DNA of 64,000 nt. Origin: Flavobacteriaceae bacterium (GTDB lineage: Bacteria > Bacteroidota > Bacteroidia > Flavobacteriales > Flavobacteriaceae). Below, one piece after another: positions 26,250-36,350 of this stretch (its first letter is position 1; the number at the start of each line of letters is the position of its first letter). The notes under the pieces were generated by a model. It did no database searches. It saw only the letters and a program-made list of their open reading frames with translations, and had not been told where the DNA came from. The stretch is taken from positions 36,627 to 100,626 of the forward strand of contig JAGYKX010000001.1 in assembly GCA_018401115.1 (NCBI GenBank), in the 5' to 3' direction. A program made the position numbers and the translations under genes.

Positions 26250-29200
26250 TTATTCTTTGTCATTGGCTACGGATAAAAAAGGCAGTCCTTTGGCGGTGAA
26301 TGCCGCGTTAAAGGCCTCTAATTGGTCTGATATGGTTTGGTTAAAGCTGGCCAATTGTACTTCAATGGCGGCGGTGAGTTCTTGTCTTACGGCTTCGTCC
26401 TGCTCCGTTGGCGGGAAGTCGTCTAGACCTACCAATGAATTCAGGTGGCCCAACTTATTGGTGAGGCGTATGGGGAAGTTCAAGGGATCTTGTCCTGACC
26501 TATTCTGGGTCTGGTACAAGGCTTTCTCTACCGTTTCTAAACTCGCTTTCATGTCCTTGGCCATGGTGTATAGATCACTTACCGCGGAGTCTCCTTTATA
26601 TTTTTTCATGAAGGCAGTTAGCTTGGCGTTCACGTCGCGGATGTTTTTTATGGCGTCGTGGGCGTCGTTTATGGTCGTGTTTACCTTGGTAATAAAGTCG
26701 TATTGGGCCTGCATGTCTGCTACGCTGGCTTCTGCACGCGGATCTGGCTAAAATACTAAAGTCATGGGTGGCTATGGTCTGGTCTCCCACACTCATAGAC
26801 ACCTTGTAAGCGCCCGGAACCGCTTTTGGGCCATCTAGGTTGGCCCACCATAAGATCATTCCTTCTAAACGCTCTGCGCCCGTCCCTCTGGTGTCCCACA
26901 CAAAGGTATTGTTCCCAGCGCCCAAAGTGAGCTTTTTACTGCGCTCCTTGGCTTTATTGCTATAGCTGGCCAAGAGGTCTCCGGCAGCATTGTGATAATT
27001 TAAGACCACAGAATCTTTTTCCATGCCTTCTGGAAGGTAGAAATGGGTAATGACCCCATTGGGCAGGTTGGTTCCCGCAGTTAGTGAAGCCCTTCCGCCA
27101 CGGCCTTTGGTTCTATAGGCATCTTTAGGATCGAACAAACGGGCGGTCTTGGTATTGGATTTTTCGCCCGCTAAAAGCTGGTGCAATACCGTGAGGTCGT
27201 CTACCATCCAAAGGGATCTTCCTTGTGTAGCTACAATCAGGGAGTTGTCTTTTACCGCTAAATCTGTGATAGGTACAATGGGTAGGTTATTTTGGAAAGC
27301 TTCCCATGAGGCTCCGTCGTTATAAGACACATACATACCGTTTTCTGTTCCAGCATACAACAAGCCTTTTACAGCTGGGTCTTCTCTGAGCACTCTGGTG
27401 AAATGCTCGTTTGGAATACCACTGGTAATAGTGGTCCAGGTCTTTCCGTAGTCTGCTGTTTTGTATAAGTAAGGCATAAAATCTCCAGACTTATAAGAGG
27501 TAGCGGCTATATAGCATACTGCTGGGTCAAAGGCAGAAGGTTCTACCGAATTGACCATGGCCCAAGTAGGCATTTGCTTGGGGGTAATATTGGTCCAAGT
27601 AGCGCCGCCGTCTTGGGTAAGGTGCACGAGGCCGTCGTCTGAGCCCACCCACAGTTCGCCTTCCTTTAAAGGGCTTTCTGCCGCAGCAAAAATAGTGGCG
27701 TAATACTCTACTCCGGTATTGTCCTGAGTGATAGGCCCTCCAGAAGACACCAATTTAGTAGGGTCATTTCTAGTGAGGTCTGGACTTAGAATCTCCCAAC
27801 TTTGCCCCTCGTTGGTGGTGGCGTGTACATGCTGAGAAAAAGTGTATAATTTGTCTGGATTGTGCTTGGAGAAAATAATGGGGAAGTTCCATTGGAAACG
27901 GTACTTCATGCCTTCTGCCCCGTAACCCATTGGGTTGTCTGGCCATACATTAATCCCTCTGGTGGTCCCTGTTTTGTGGTTCACACGCGTTAAGAAACCG
28001 CCGTAACTACCACCGTACACAATGTCGTTGTTCTTAGGGTCTACGGCAATATGCGCAGACTCTCCTCCGGCTGTTTCTTCCCAATCAGATTCTGAAATAC
28101 TCCCCCCGTCTGAACGGTGTTTTACCCGCTGGGTAGAGTTGTCTTGCTGGGCTACATAAATTCTGTAGGGAAAACTGTTGTCTGTAGTGACCCTGTAATA
28201 CTGTGCGGTAGGCTGGTTGTGGTAGGTACTCCAGCTGGCACCGCCGTCTAGGGACACCTGAGCGCCACCGTCGTCTGCCATGATCATTCTTTGATTGTCT
28301 TCTGGGGCAATCCACAAATCGTGGTGGTCTCCATGGGGCGCATTGGCCGTTTCAAAAGACTTTCCGCCGTCTGTACTCTTGTGGTAATTTACATTGAGTA
28401 CATAAAGTCCGTCTGCGTCCTGAGTGTCTGCATATAAACGGGTGTAGTACCAGGCACGCTGGCGTAATTTACGCTCGTCATTTATTTTACTCCAAGTGGC
28501 TCCACCGTCTTCTGAACGGTACAAGCCCCCCTGGTCCTTGTTTTCTACCATGGCCCAAATACGGTCTGTCTTTACTGGAGAGGCAGCAATCCCCATAATA
28601 CCTAGCGTGCCTTTGGCAAAGCCTTTATTGTTAGAGAGTTCCGTCCAGCTTTCTCCAGCGTCTGTACTTTTCCACACTTTGGAGCCTTCTCCTCCTGAAT
28701 TCAGGGAATAAGGGGTCCTGTTTACCCGCCAAGTAGTGGCATACAATACCCTAGCATTATTAGGATCTATAACTAGATCTACCGCTCCAGCATTGGCATT
28801 GGCAAACAAGGTGCGTCTCCAGCTCTTCCCGCCGTCTGTACTCTTATACACCCCACGCTCCTGGGTGGGCTTGTAAATATTCCCCAAAACTGCCGCATAG
28901 ACAATGTCTGGGTTGGTAGGGTGAATGCGTACTCTAGGAATATGCCTGCTTTCTGGGAGTCCTATAAAATCCCAAGTCTTTCCGGCGTCTATACTTTTAT
29001 ACATACCGCTTCCGGAAGAAACATTCCCCCTGAGGGTCACTTCTCCACCCCCTACGTAAATAACGTTGGGATCTGAAGGGGCTACGGCCACTGCGCCAAT
29101 ACTCCCTCCGAAGAATCCGTCGGAAATATTTTTCCAAGTGGTTCCGGCATTGTCTGTTTTCCAGACCCCACCACCGGTGGCACCCATATAAAAAAGATTG

Positions 29201-29394
29201 GGTTGCCCTGGCACCCCTGTGACGGCAGCAGAACGTCCGCCCCTAAAAGGGCCCAGTTCTCTGTATTCAATGCCTTTAACCAACTCCGGAGCAATGGCAG
29301 GGGTGGTAGCTTTTTTTCTTCTTTGTGCTTGTGATTCTTGGGGACTAAAAGCCAAGGCCAGCAGTCCAAGGCCTAATAGAAAATAGTTTTTCAT
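26250..29394 (-). pseudogene. exported BNR/VPS10-like beta-propeller protein, frameshifted near its C-terminus
   Basis: About 1047 aa in two frames. It starts with a signal peptide (MKNYFLLGLGLLALAFSPQE), then a long series of BNR/sortilin-type repeats (GVWKTDNAGTTWKNI, GVYKSTDGGKSWRR and similar Asp-box-like sequences) forming propellers to about residue 700. A FlgD-like beta domain (NNTFVWDTRGTGAERLEGM) follows. The first frame then loses homology after HDFSILA. One extra base near 26745 shifts to a second frame (26714 to 26250) that supplies the helical C-terminus MQAQYDFITKVNTTINDAHD. Such proteins are widespread in Flavobacteria and annotated as sialidase- or sortilin-like; their substrate is unknown. 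The protein would be secreted or periplasmic. Confidence 0.85.
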
Positions 29395-29424
29395 GAATTT
29401 GTTTGGTTTATGAGAAACCTAAAA

Positions 29425-30798
29425 TTACGAAAAAAACCTTTTGATTTCCCTTCTTAAAAAATAGCCGGTAATGATCGTGGCCAATACATCTGAAATAGGA
29501 AAAGCCAACCATACCCCAATGGTCCCAAACCACATAGGCAAGAGAAATACCAAAGGAATAAATAAGAGTGCCTGACGGCTCAAGGTAAGTAAGAGGGCCG
29601 GAACGGCTTTACCAGCCGCCTGAAAATAAGCAGCCCCAATAAGTTGGAGTGCAATAATAGGGGTGGCCGCAAATACCCATCGCATGGCTGCAGGAGTATG
29701 CTCCAACACATAGGCATTTAAGGCCATGGTCTCTGGATCTGCATTTTTAGCAGAGAGAAACAAGGCCGTAATGGCCTCTGGAAATACCATGAGCCCTATA
29801 AAAACGAGGGTGGCTAAGGCCGCTGCGTACCAAATAGCCGTATTAATACTCTCGCGAACCCGCTGCATATTTCCGGCCCCGTAATTAAAACCGGCAATGG
29901 GCAAAAACCCTTGGGTGACCCCAAAAACAGGAAATAAGGCAAACATGAGCATACGCCCCACAATGGCATACACGGCCACCAGGGCTTCTCCGCCCATAGA
30001 AAACAATAGGCTATTCATGATCAGGTAAGTGATAGAGGTAGCGGCCTGTCTGGCCAAGGTCACAAAGCCCAAGGCCCCAATTTCTGAGACAATGGGTTTT
30101 TTAAAGACAAAGTGCTTGAAACGCGGTTTTAAAGAAGCATTTTTAGAGAAAAAGAAATAGGCTACATACACAAAACAGAGTAAGTAACCGCCCGTGGTGG
30201 CCCAAGCTGCTCCAGCCATACCCCAGTCAAAGACATAGATAAAAACATAATCCATGAGTAGGTTCCCTACCGAGGGAATGATCATGGCCACCATGGCAAA
30301 TTTGGGTTTCCCCTCTGCCCTAATGACGGTATTGCCCATCATACAAAGGCCCAAGAAAGGCACTCCGTATAAGACAATGGTATAATAGGTTTTGGCCAGC
30401 GGGTAAATTTGCCCTTGGCCGCCAAAGGCGGGAATAATGCCCTCCATAAAATAGAGCCCTAAGGAAGCCATAGATACCGTAATCAATACCGTAAGGGCTA
30501 TTTGGTTGCCAAAAGTAGTGGTGGCTTTTTCATGCTCTCCGGCCCCTAAAGCGCGGGAGATAATACTAGAACCGCCTATTCCTATAGCCATGCCAAGGGC
30601 GGCAATAAAAAAAGACACTGGCAGGACCACATTTATGGCCGCGATGCCCAAAGCCCCAATCCAGTTCCCTACAAAAATAGAGTCTACCAGTACATTGAGG
30701 GACATAACCAGAATCCCAATAGAAGCCGGCACCGCTTGCTTTACCAGCAGCGGGCCTATGGGCTGTGTGCCTAAAGCGGCCGCAGAAATTTTAGACAT
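29425..30798 (-). CDS. MATE family efflux transporter
   Basis: 457 aa with twelve membrane segments. It has family sequences such as PASIGILVMSLNVLVDSIF, GIGGSSIISRALGAG and, in the second half, GFLPIAGFNYGAG. MATE proteins export cationic drugs or metabolites in exchange for Na+ or H+ at the inner membrane. The start codon overlaps the end of hemH by eight bases, so the two are translationally coupled; the functional link, if any, is unclear. Confidence 0.92.
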   Translation of the reverse strand: MSKISAAALGTQPIGPLLVKQAVPASIGILVMSLNVLVDSIFVGNWIGALGIAAINVVLPVSFFIAALGMAIGIGGSSIISRALGAGEHEKATTTFGNQIALTVLITVSMASLGLYFMEGIIPAFGGQGQIYPLAKTYYTIVLYGVPFLGLCMMGNTVIRAEGKPKFAMVAMIIPSVGNLLMDYVFIYVFDWGMAGAAWATTGGYLLCFVYVAYFFFSKNASLKPRFKHFVFKKPIVSEIGALGFVTLARQAATSITYLIMNSLLFSMGGEALVAVYAIVGRMLMFALFPVFGVTQGFLPIAGFNYGAGNMQRVRESINTAIWYAAALATLVFIGLMVFPEAITALFLSAKNADPETMALNAYVLEHTPAAMRWVFAATPIIALQLIGAAYFQAAGKAVPALLLTLSRQALLFIPLVFLLPMWFGTIGVWLAFPISDVLATIITGYFLRREIKRFFS

Positions 30799-31831
30799 AA
30801 GGCAATTCGCTAGTGGTTTCCCACTGCGTGACCCAGTCTTTCATAAGCGCAACCCAGGCATCTGAATCGTTCAGACAAGAGATGTGCTTAAAGCTTTCTC
30901 CGCCTGCTTCCATAAATTCTTCTTCCCCTTCCATGGCAATTTCTTCCAAAGTCTCCAAACAGTCAGAAACAAAGGCAGGGGTAATGACCGCCAATTTGGT
31001 CTTGCCTTCTTTGGCAAAACGTTCAAATTCATAGTCTGTATAAGGCTTTAACCATGGGTCTCCCGCCAATCTAGATTGGAAAGACAGGGCCACCTGCTCG
31101 GCTGGCAAGCCCAGGTATTCCCGCACCAATTTGGTGGTCTCATAACACTGGTGCCTATAACAAGTATGGTGGGCTACCGAGTTAATACTACAGCAGTTGC
31201 CGTCTATAGCACAGTGAAACTTGGTAGGGTCTGATTTTCTAATATGACGCTCTGGAATCCCGTGGTAAGAAAACAAGATCTGGTCGTAGTCAAAACCTTC
31301 TAACTGCTTTTTAATATGGTCTCCCAGTACTTTTATATAGTCTGGCTGTCTGTAAAAGGCTTGTAAGGTTTGTACCTTCATTTCAGGAAAGTGCTTCCTT
31401 TGGTCTTCTAACACCTTCACTACCACGGTCTCAAAAGAGCTCATAGCGTACTGCGGGTATAGGGGCACCAAGAGCACCTCATCTACCCCTTTAGCGTCTA
31501 GTTCTGCCAGAGCGTTTTTAATGCTCATAGAACCATAACGCATGCCTAAGGCTACTGGCATGTCTAATTGGGCGGCTAATTTAGCCGTAAAACGCTCAGA
31601 GATCACCACCAATGGGGAGCCTTCTTCCCACCAAATCTTAGCGTAGGCTTTGGCAGACTTTTTAGGCCTGGTTTGTAGTATAATTCCTTTGACCAAAAGC
31701 GTTCTAAGTGCTTTGGGAACATCTATAACCCTAGAATCCATTAAGAATTCTGCCAAATACGGCTTGACATCTTTTTTGGTAGGGGAATCTGGAGAACCTA
31801 AGTTAACGAGTAATAATCCTTTTTTGCCCAT
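30791..31831 (-). CDS. hemH: ferrochelatase
   Basis: 346 aa. It starts GKKGLLLVNLGSPDSPTKKD and has the active-site His in LFSYHGIPERHI, a Cys-rich segment CAIDGNCCSINS and CYRHQC, SFQSRLAGDPWLKPYTD and the C-terminal PAFVSDCLETLEEI with the conserved Glu. It inserts Fe2+ into protoporphyrin IX, the last step of heme synthesis. The cysteines may form an Fe-S cluster, as in some other ferrochelatases. It is adjacent to a small lipoprotein gene (one-base overlap) and the MATE gene. Confidence 0.95.
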   Translation of the reverse strand: MGKKGLLLVNLGSPDSPTKKDVKPYLAEFLMDSRVIDVPKALRTLLVKGIILQTRPKKSAKAYAKIWWEEGSPLVVISERFTAKLAAQLDMPVALGMRYGSMSIKNALAELDAKGVDEVLLVPLYPQYAMSSFETVVVKVLEDQRKHFPEMKVQTLQAFYRQPDYIKVLGDHIKKQLEGFDYDQILFSYHGIPERHIRKSDPTKFHCAIDGNCCSINSVAHHTCYRHQCYETTKLVREYLGLPAEQVALSFQSRLAGDPWLKPYTDYEFERFAKEGKTKLAVITPAFVSDCLETLEEIAMEGEEEFMEAGGESFKHISCLNDSDAWVALMKDWVTQWETTSELPYV

Positions 31832-32106
31832 TATTCTATACAGGCTTCTTCGTAAGACTGGTACACTACTTTAATCAGTACCTCTCCGTCTATATTATTT
31901 TCTTTTTTGTATTGGTCTATACAAGTGTCATAAATGTCCTTGTTAAACTGTCCCACATAGGTAGTGGCGGCATTTTGCTCGTGGTTTACCACCAAATCTA
32001 AGTTTTCTTTACATTCACAGTTGGTAGGCGCTTCTCCACAACTGGCCAAAAGGACCATGGCGGCAAAGGCTAATAAGGCCTTTCCATTGTACATCATTTT
32101 CTTCAT
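31831..32106 (-). CDS. small lipoprotein, unknown function
   Basis: 91 aa. The N-terminus has a hydrophobic segment and lipobox LLASC followed by GEAPTNCECKENLDLV, leaving two further cysteines close to the anchor. The remainder is acidic and helical. It overlaps the hemH start by one base and is probably in the same operon. No known family is recognised. Confidence 0.72.
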   Translation of the reverse strand: MKKMMYNGKALLAFAAMVLLASCGEAPTNCECKENLDLVVNHEQNAATTYVGQFNKDIYDTCIDQYKKENNIDGEVLIKVVYQSYEEACIE

Positions 32107-32140
32107 AGGGTTTCTTTTTTATGTAAACTTGACCGTAAAA

Positions 32141-33979
32141 TTAATCTAATTTTTCAAAAGGAGAGTGCATACTTTTAAACTCCGGCACCAATTTTTTCAT
32201 TTGTTTTACCAATGCTTCTGCTGTGGCACCCTGAGCGGCCATCTCTAATAAAACATCAATACCACTGGCTAGTGTGGTGGCTAGGGTTTCTTTCTTGGCT
32301 TTAAAAATCAGGGGGTTGTGAGAAGGCAGTAAATCTTCTTTGTCTGTGAGTAATTCCTCGTACAACTTCTCTCCTGGCCTAAGGCCGCTGTATTCAATTT
32401 TTATGTCCTGATCTTCTACCAATCCAGAGAGGCGGATCATATTTACGGCCAGGTCTTTAATTTTTACTGGATCTCCCATGTCAAAGACAAAGACCTCTCC
32501 TCCAGCGCCTATGGCGCCGGCCTCCAAGACCAATTGACAGGCTTCTGGAATGGTCATAAAATAACGGGTAATCTCTGGATGGGTCACGGTCACTGGACCT
32601 CCTGCCGCTATTTGGGCACTAAAGATAGGCACCACGGAACCGTTGGACCCAAGCACATTCCCAAAACGGGTGGTAATGAGCTTGGTTTGGCCTGCCTTTT
32701 CCATACAAGCCGCCAAATACAATTCTGCAATGCGTTTAGAAGCCCCCATGACATTAGAGGGATTCACGGCCTTATCTGTAGAGACCAAGACCAATTGAGC
32801 GACTTGGTGTTGTATGCTTAAATCTATGATTTGTTTGGTCCCTAAAATATTATTTAAAATAGCGGCCTGGGGCTGCTGTTCCATCATAAACACATGCTTG
32901 TAAGCCGCGGCATGGAACACCACATCTATACCTGCAGGATCCTGAAAAAGACGCTCTAGGTATTGGTGGTCTAAAACAGAGGCCACATGATAAGAGACCT
33001 TTCCTGTGTATTGGGCCCCCAATTGGTTCTTTAGATGAAACAAAGGCGTTTCTGCTACGTCTAACAGCAATAGTTCTGCGGGGCCAAAGGGTAAGAGCTG
33101 TGTTACAATCTCTGCGCCTATGGAACCTGCCGCTCCGGTCACTAGGATACGTTTCCCGGCATATACGGCCTTATTTCTGGCCAAATCTATGGCAATGGCG
33201 TCTCTTTTGAGTAGGTCTTCTATTTTAATAGATTTCAGGGCATTTCCCTGGGCCCCACCTTGTACCCACTGATCCACTGAGGGCACGGTAAATACCTTTA
33301 CCCCTAGGTCACTTAGAAAATCAAAGAGTTCTTTTTTACGCCCTACGGACAGCTTCTCTGAGGTAAGCACCACTTGGGCAATCTCTTTTTTAGCCACTAC
33401 AGCAGCCAGGCCTTTCATACCATATACCGGCAAACCTTCTATGGAACGGCCTATTTTAGCAGGGTCGTCGTCTACAAAACCGAGCACTTGAATACTGCTG
33501 GAATTCATGAGCGCCCTTTGGGCGTTTAAACCGTTGGTTCCTGCCCCAAACAACAAGGTGGGGGTTTTCTCGGTTACTGCTATAGAACGGTGGTACAAGA
33601 GTCTAATCCCTACCCTGTAGGCTACCAATACGGTAATGGAAAAATAAAACAGCAGCACCAAATACCTGAACTCCAATCGGGTGGTAGCCCCGGTATAAAA
33701 TCCAAATAAAACAGTGGCTATAAATAGCCCTGCCGCAATTCTAGAGACGTCTAACAAAGAAGTAAAGCGCAGCATCATGCTGTAACCGCCCATAAGGCGG
33801 ATGCCTAAAATGGCCAAGACCCCATAGACCGCCAAATCCTGGTATTGGTTTATAATCACCGTAGCCCCATTGAGTTGTAACAATACCTTTATAGCAAAAG
33901 CCAGCCCCAATACATCTAGGATGTAGGCATAGGTTTGGGTGTAGTGCTTTTTGAATATTTTATTTAATAAGTCCTGCAT
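32141..33979 (-). CDS. pglF: UDP-GlcNAc 4,6-dehydratase of the PglF/CapD type (membrane-anchored)
   Basis: 612 aa. Four N-terminal membrane segments (residues 15-130) precede a CoA-binding-like Rossmann fold (LLFGAGTNGLNAQRAL) and the catalytic SDR domain from about residue 280 (ILVTGAAGSIGAEIV, STDKAVNPSNVMGASKRIAE, TRFGNVLGSNGSV). Such enzymes turn UDP-GlcNAc into the 4-keto-6-deoxy sugar. With aminotransferase, acetyltransferase and phosphoglycosyl transferase genes upstream, this matches PglF of diacetylbacillosamine synthesis. It is more GC-rich than the rest of the locus, like the chromosomal genes. It overlaps the next gene by 20 bases. The catalytic tyrosine is replaced by Met in the MGASK motif, as in this family. 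Confidence 0.88.
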   Translation of the reverse strand: MQDLLNKIFKKHYTQTYAYILDVLGLAFAIKVLLQLNGATVIINQYQDLAVYGVLAILGIRLMGGYSMMLRFTSLLDVSRIAAGLFIATVLFGFYTGATTRLEFRYLVLLFYFSITVLVAYRVGIRLLYHRSIAVTEKTPTLLFGAGTNGLNAQRALMNSSSIQVLGFVDDDPAKIGRSIEGLPVYGMKGLAAVVAKKEIAQVVLTSEKLSVGRKKELFDFLSDLGVKVFTVPSVDQWVQGGAQGNALKSIKIEDLLKRDAIAIDLARNKAVYAGKRILVTGAAGSIGAEIVTQLLPFGPAELLLLDVAETPLFHLKNQLGAQYTGKVSYHVASVLDHQYLERLFQDPAGIDVVFHAAAYKHVFMMEQQPQAAILNNILGTKQIIDLSIQHQVAQLVLVSTDKAVNPSNVMGASKRIAELYLAACMEKAGQTKLITTRFGNVLGSNGSVVPIFSAQIAAGGPVTVTHPEITRYFMTIPEACQLVLEAGAIGAGGEVFVFDMGDPVKIKDLAVNMIRLSGLVEDQDIKIEYSGLRPGEKLYEELLTDKEDLLPSHNPLIFKAKKETLATTLASGIDVLLEMAAQGATAEALVKQMKKLVPEFKSMHSPFEKLD

Positions 33980-35108
33980 TTTTAAACACTTTTATTAAAA
34001 TATTAACCACCCTCTCTAAGTCAGTTTTAGCTAAATTACTTCCTGAGGGCAAACACAAACCATTTTCAAAAAGATCTGAAGCAACAGTATTGCCGTAATA
34101 CAGCTCATCTTTAAAAACTGGCTGTAAATGCATAGGTTTCCATAAAGGACGTGTCTCTATGTTTTCATCTTCCAAAGCCAATATAATATCATTACAATTT
34201 AGACCACCACTTTTAATGGGATCGATTAAAATACAACTCAACCATCTATTGCTATAATAGTCTTTAGGCTCTTTTAAAAAAGAAATAAAACTCAAATGTT
34301 TAAGGGAATTGTAATAAAACTCATGGTTTTCCCTCCTGGCTTGAACCCTACTATCTAAAACTTCTAATTGAGCCACACCAATAGCAGCAGAGATATTAGA
34401 CAACCTATAGTTATAACCGATTTTTGAATGCTGGTAATGTGGTGCATTGTCTTTAGCCTGAGTGGCTAAAAATTTAGCTTCTTTTATGGCTTTTTCGTTT
34501 CGAGATAATAAAGCACCACCACCAGATGTAGTTATCATTTTGTTGCCATTAAAACTCAAGATTCCAAAATCTCCAAATGAACCACATGCCTTTCCTTTAT
34601 AGGAAGATCCTATGGCTTCTGCAGCGTCTTCAATGAGCGCTATATAATATGTGTTACAAATTCTAATGATTTCATCTATTTTAGCTGGCATACCATACAG
34701 ATGAACCAAAAGTAACGCCTTAGGACTTATGCCCTTTGACATTAAATCTTTTATGGCCCGTTCTAATGAAATAGGGCACATATTCCAAGTGTCTTTTTCA
34801 GAATCTATGAAAACAGGTTTGGCTTTTTCATAAATTATTGGGTTGGCAGTGGCTGAAAAAGTCATGGATTGACAAATGACATAATCTCCTTCACTTACAC
34901 CAGATAATTTTAAGGCTAAATGAATGGCTGAAGTACCTGAATTTAAAACAGCACAGTAAGGGACATTAGTATAAGAAGATAGCATGGCTTCCATTTTGTC
35001 TACAAATGGCCCTAAAGGGGTCACCCAATTACTTTCTATAGCTTCTTCTACATATACTTTTTCCTTACCACTCATATGAGGAGAAGAGAGTAATATTCTG
35101 TCTTTCAT
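33960..35108 (-). CDS. pglE: DegT/DnrJ/EryC1/StrS aminotransferase (PglE-like)
   Basis: 382 aa. The PLP-enzyme motifs VLNSGTSAIHLAL, LIEDAAEAIGSSYKGK and LSFNGNKMITTSGGG (Lys of the internal aldimine) are intact, and RLSNISAAIGVAQLE follows. By position it should aminate the 4-keto sugar made by the PglF-like enzyme to UDP-4-amino-GlcNAc. The sugar assignment comes from the gene neighbourhood. Its stop overlaps the pglF start by 20 bases and its ATG overlaps the pglD stop. This gene is the first of the AT-rich part of the locus. Confidence 0.88.
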   Translation of the reverse strand: MKDRILLSSPHMSGKEKVYVEEAIESNWVTPLGPFVDKMEAMLSSYTNVPYCAVLNSGTSAIHLALKLSGVSEGDYVICQSMTFSATANPIIYEKAKPVFIDSEKDTWNMCPISLERAIKDLMSKGISPKALLLVHLYGMPAKIDEIIRICNTYYIALIEDAAEAIGSSYKGKACGSFGDFGILSFNGNKMITTSGGGALLSRNEKAIKEAKFLATQAKDNAPHYQHSKIGYNYRLSNISAAIGVAQLEVLDSRVQARRENHEFYYNSLKHLSFISFLKEPKDYYSNRWLSCILIDPIKSGGLNCNDIILALEDENIETRPLWKPMHLQPVFKDELYYGNTVASDLFENGLCLPSGSNLAKTDLERVVNILIKVFKNAGLIK

Positions 35109-35695
35109 TATTTTATTTTTTTTGCAGGAATACCTGCTACCTTTGAAAAATCAGGAAGGTTTTTATTCACCACACTACCTGCCCCTACAACACACCATTT
35201 CCCTATTTTCACGCCTGGGAGAACAGTAGCAGAAGCCCCTATTAATGAACCCTCCCCAACAGTAACATTACCACAGAGAGTTGCATTTGGGGCAATGTGA
35301 ACAAAATTTTCTAAAATACAATCATGATCAATGGTTGCATTTGTATTTACAATAACGTGTTCTCCAATGGTTGTGTCTGTTTGAACAATTGATCCATGAA
35401 TTAACATAGATCCCTTTCCTACCACAACACTTTGATCTAATAAAACAGAGGGGTGTATAATTGAAATATATTGATTTTGATAACTTGAAAACTTTTTTCT
35501 AGCCTTATTATCGCCAATAGCTATTACAACCTTCTCAAGACCTTTTGGTTTGGATTGAATGGTTTGTATGCCTCTAAAATTAAAAGAGTGATCATCATAC
35601 ACCTGCTTCAAACAATAACCTAAGTCAATTAGAATAGCGTTTATAACTTTTGCATGACCCCCAGCTCCTATTAAATTAACCTCAATTTTTTCCAT
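35108..35695 (-). CDS. pglD: sugar N/O-acetyltransferase with left-handed beta-helix (PglD/NeuD-like)
   Basis: 195 aa. The N-terminal Rossmann-like part has NLIGAGGHAKVINAIL; from about residue 85 hexapeptide repeats (VVVGKGSMLIHGSI, TIGEHVIVNTNATIDHD, NVTVGEGSLIGASATV) form the beta-helix. The His in IDHDC is the catalytic base in PglD. It transfers acetyl from acetyl-CoA to the 4-amino group, giving UDP-N,N'-diacetylbacillosamine. It overlaps both neighbours, so the four pgl-like genes form one tight operon. Confidence 0.87.
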   Translation of the reverse strand: MEKIEVNLIGAGGHAKVINAILIDLGYCLKQVYDDHSFNFRGIQTIQSKPKGLEKVVIAIGDNKARKKFSSYQNQYISIIHPSVLLDQSVVVGKGSMLIHGSIVQTDTTIGEHVIVNTNATIDHDCILENFVHIAPNATLCGNVTVGEGSLIGASATVLPGVKIGKWCVVGAGSVVNKNLPDFSKVAGIPAKKIK

Positions 35696-36287
35696 TATAA
35701 TGGGGCATTATTTTATTTTCATTTGAATTAACACCTTCCCTTTTAAAAACTTTCAAAACTGTTAAGAGCAAGATTTTAAAATCTAATAAAAAACTCATGT
35801 TATTGATATACCAAAGGTCTAAATTAAATTTCTCTTTCCAAGATATACTATTTCTTCCGTTTACTTGAGCCCATCCTGTAATTCCCGGCCTAACATCATG
35901 CCTTCTCATTTCCTCATCAGTATATATTTTTAAATAATCTACCAACAAAGGTCTAGGTCCCACAAAACTCATTTCTCCCTTAAAAACATTAAAAAGCTGG
36001 GGGAGTTCATCTATTGATAATTTACGCAAAAAATTCCCTAAACCTGTTACTCTGTCATCATCAAATGTCTCTACTGGGTTATGACTCGAAACATCTTTCA
36101 TTGTTTTAAACTTATAAACATGAAAGATAGTACCTTTATAACCAGGTCTTTTTTGAACAAAAATTGGATTAGATTTAAAATGGAATAATAATAAGATATA
36201 AACTCCAACTATTATTGGAATAAATATCAGAATAAAAACCAATGCCAAAACACTATCCAAAAAGTGCTTAATTTTGTTGTAACTCAA
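35682..36287 (-). CDS. pglC: phosphoglycosyl transferase (PglC-like sugar transferase)
   Basis: 201 aa, the size of monotopic phosphoglycosyl transferases. A reentrant membrane helix at about residues 10-35 is followed by YKFKTMKD, the catalytic Asp-Glu pair in LRKLSIDELPQ, FKGEMSFVGPRPL and the terminal GITGWAQVNGR. It links a sugar phosphate from UDP-diacetylbacillosamine to undecaprenyl phosphate, starting glycan assembly on the inner membrane. It is first in its operon and diverges from the epimerase gene. Confidence 0.9.
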   Translation of the reverse strand: MSYNKIKHFLDSVLALVFILIFIPIIVGVYILLLFHFKSNPIFVQKRPGYKGTIFHVYKFKTMKDVSSHNPVETFDDDRVTGLGNFLRKLSIDELPQLFNVFKGEMSFVGPRPLLVDYLKIYTDEEMRRHDVRPGITGWAQVNGRNSISWKEKFNLDLWYINNMSFLLDFKILLLTVLKVFKREGVNSNENKIMPHYNGKN

Positions 36288-36303
36288 AAGGTTAATTTTA
36301 CTT

Positions 36304-36311
36304 CAAATTTA
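36304..36311 (-). promoter_or_regulatory. -7 promoter element of the pgl-like operon
   Basis: Reads TAAATTTG on the minus strand, an exact TAnnTTTG match, ending 17 bases before the pglC ATG. No clear -33 box is visible. Confidence 0.5.
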
Positions 36312-36350
36312 TTAATTCTCAAGTAAGAAACTGACATTTTAGTTTATTTT

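Noticed and set aside
26167..26751. 194-codon plus-strand ORF opposite the BNR-protein C-terminus
   Set aside because: It is antisense to the end of a conserved protein and hemJ and has no family features.
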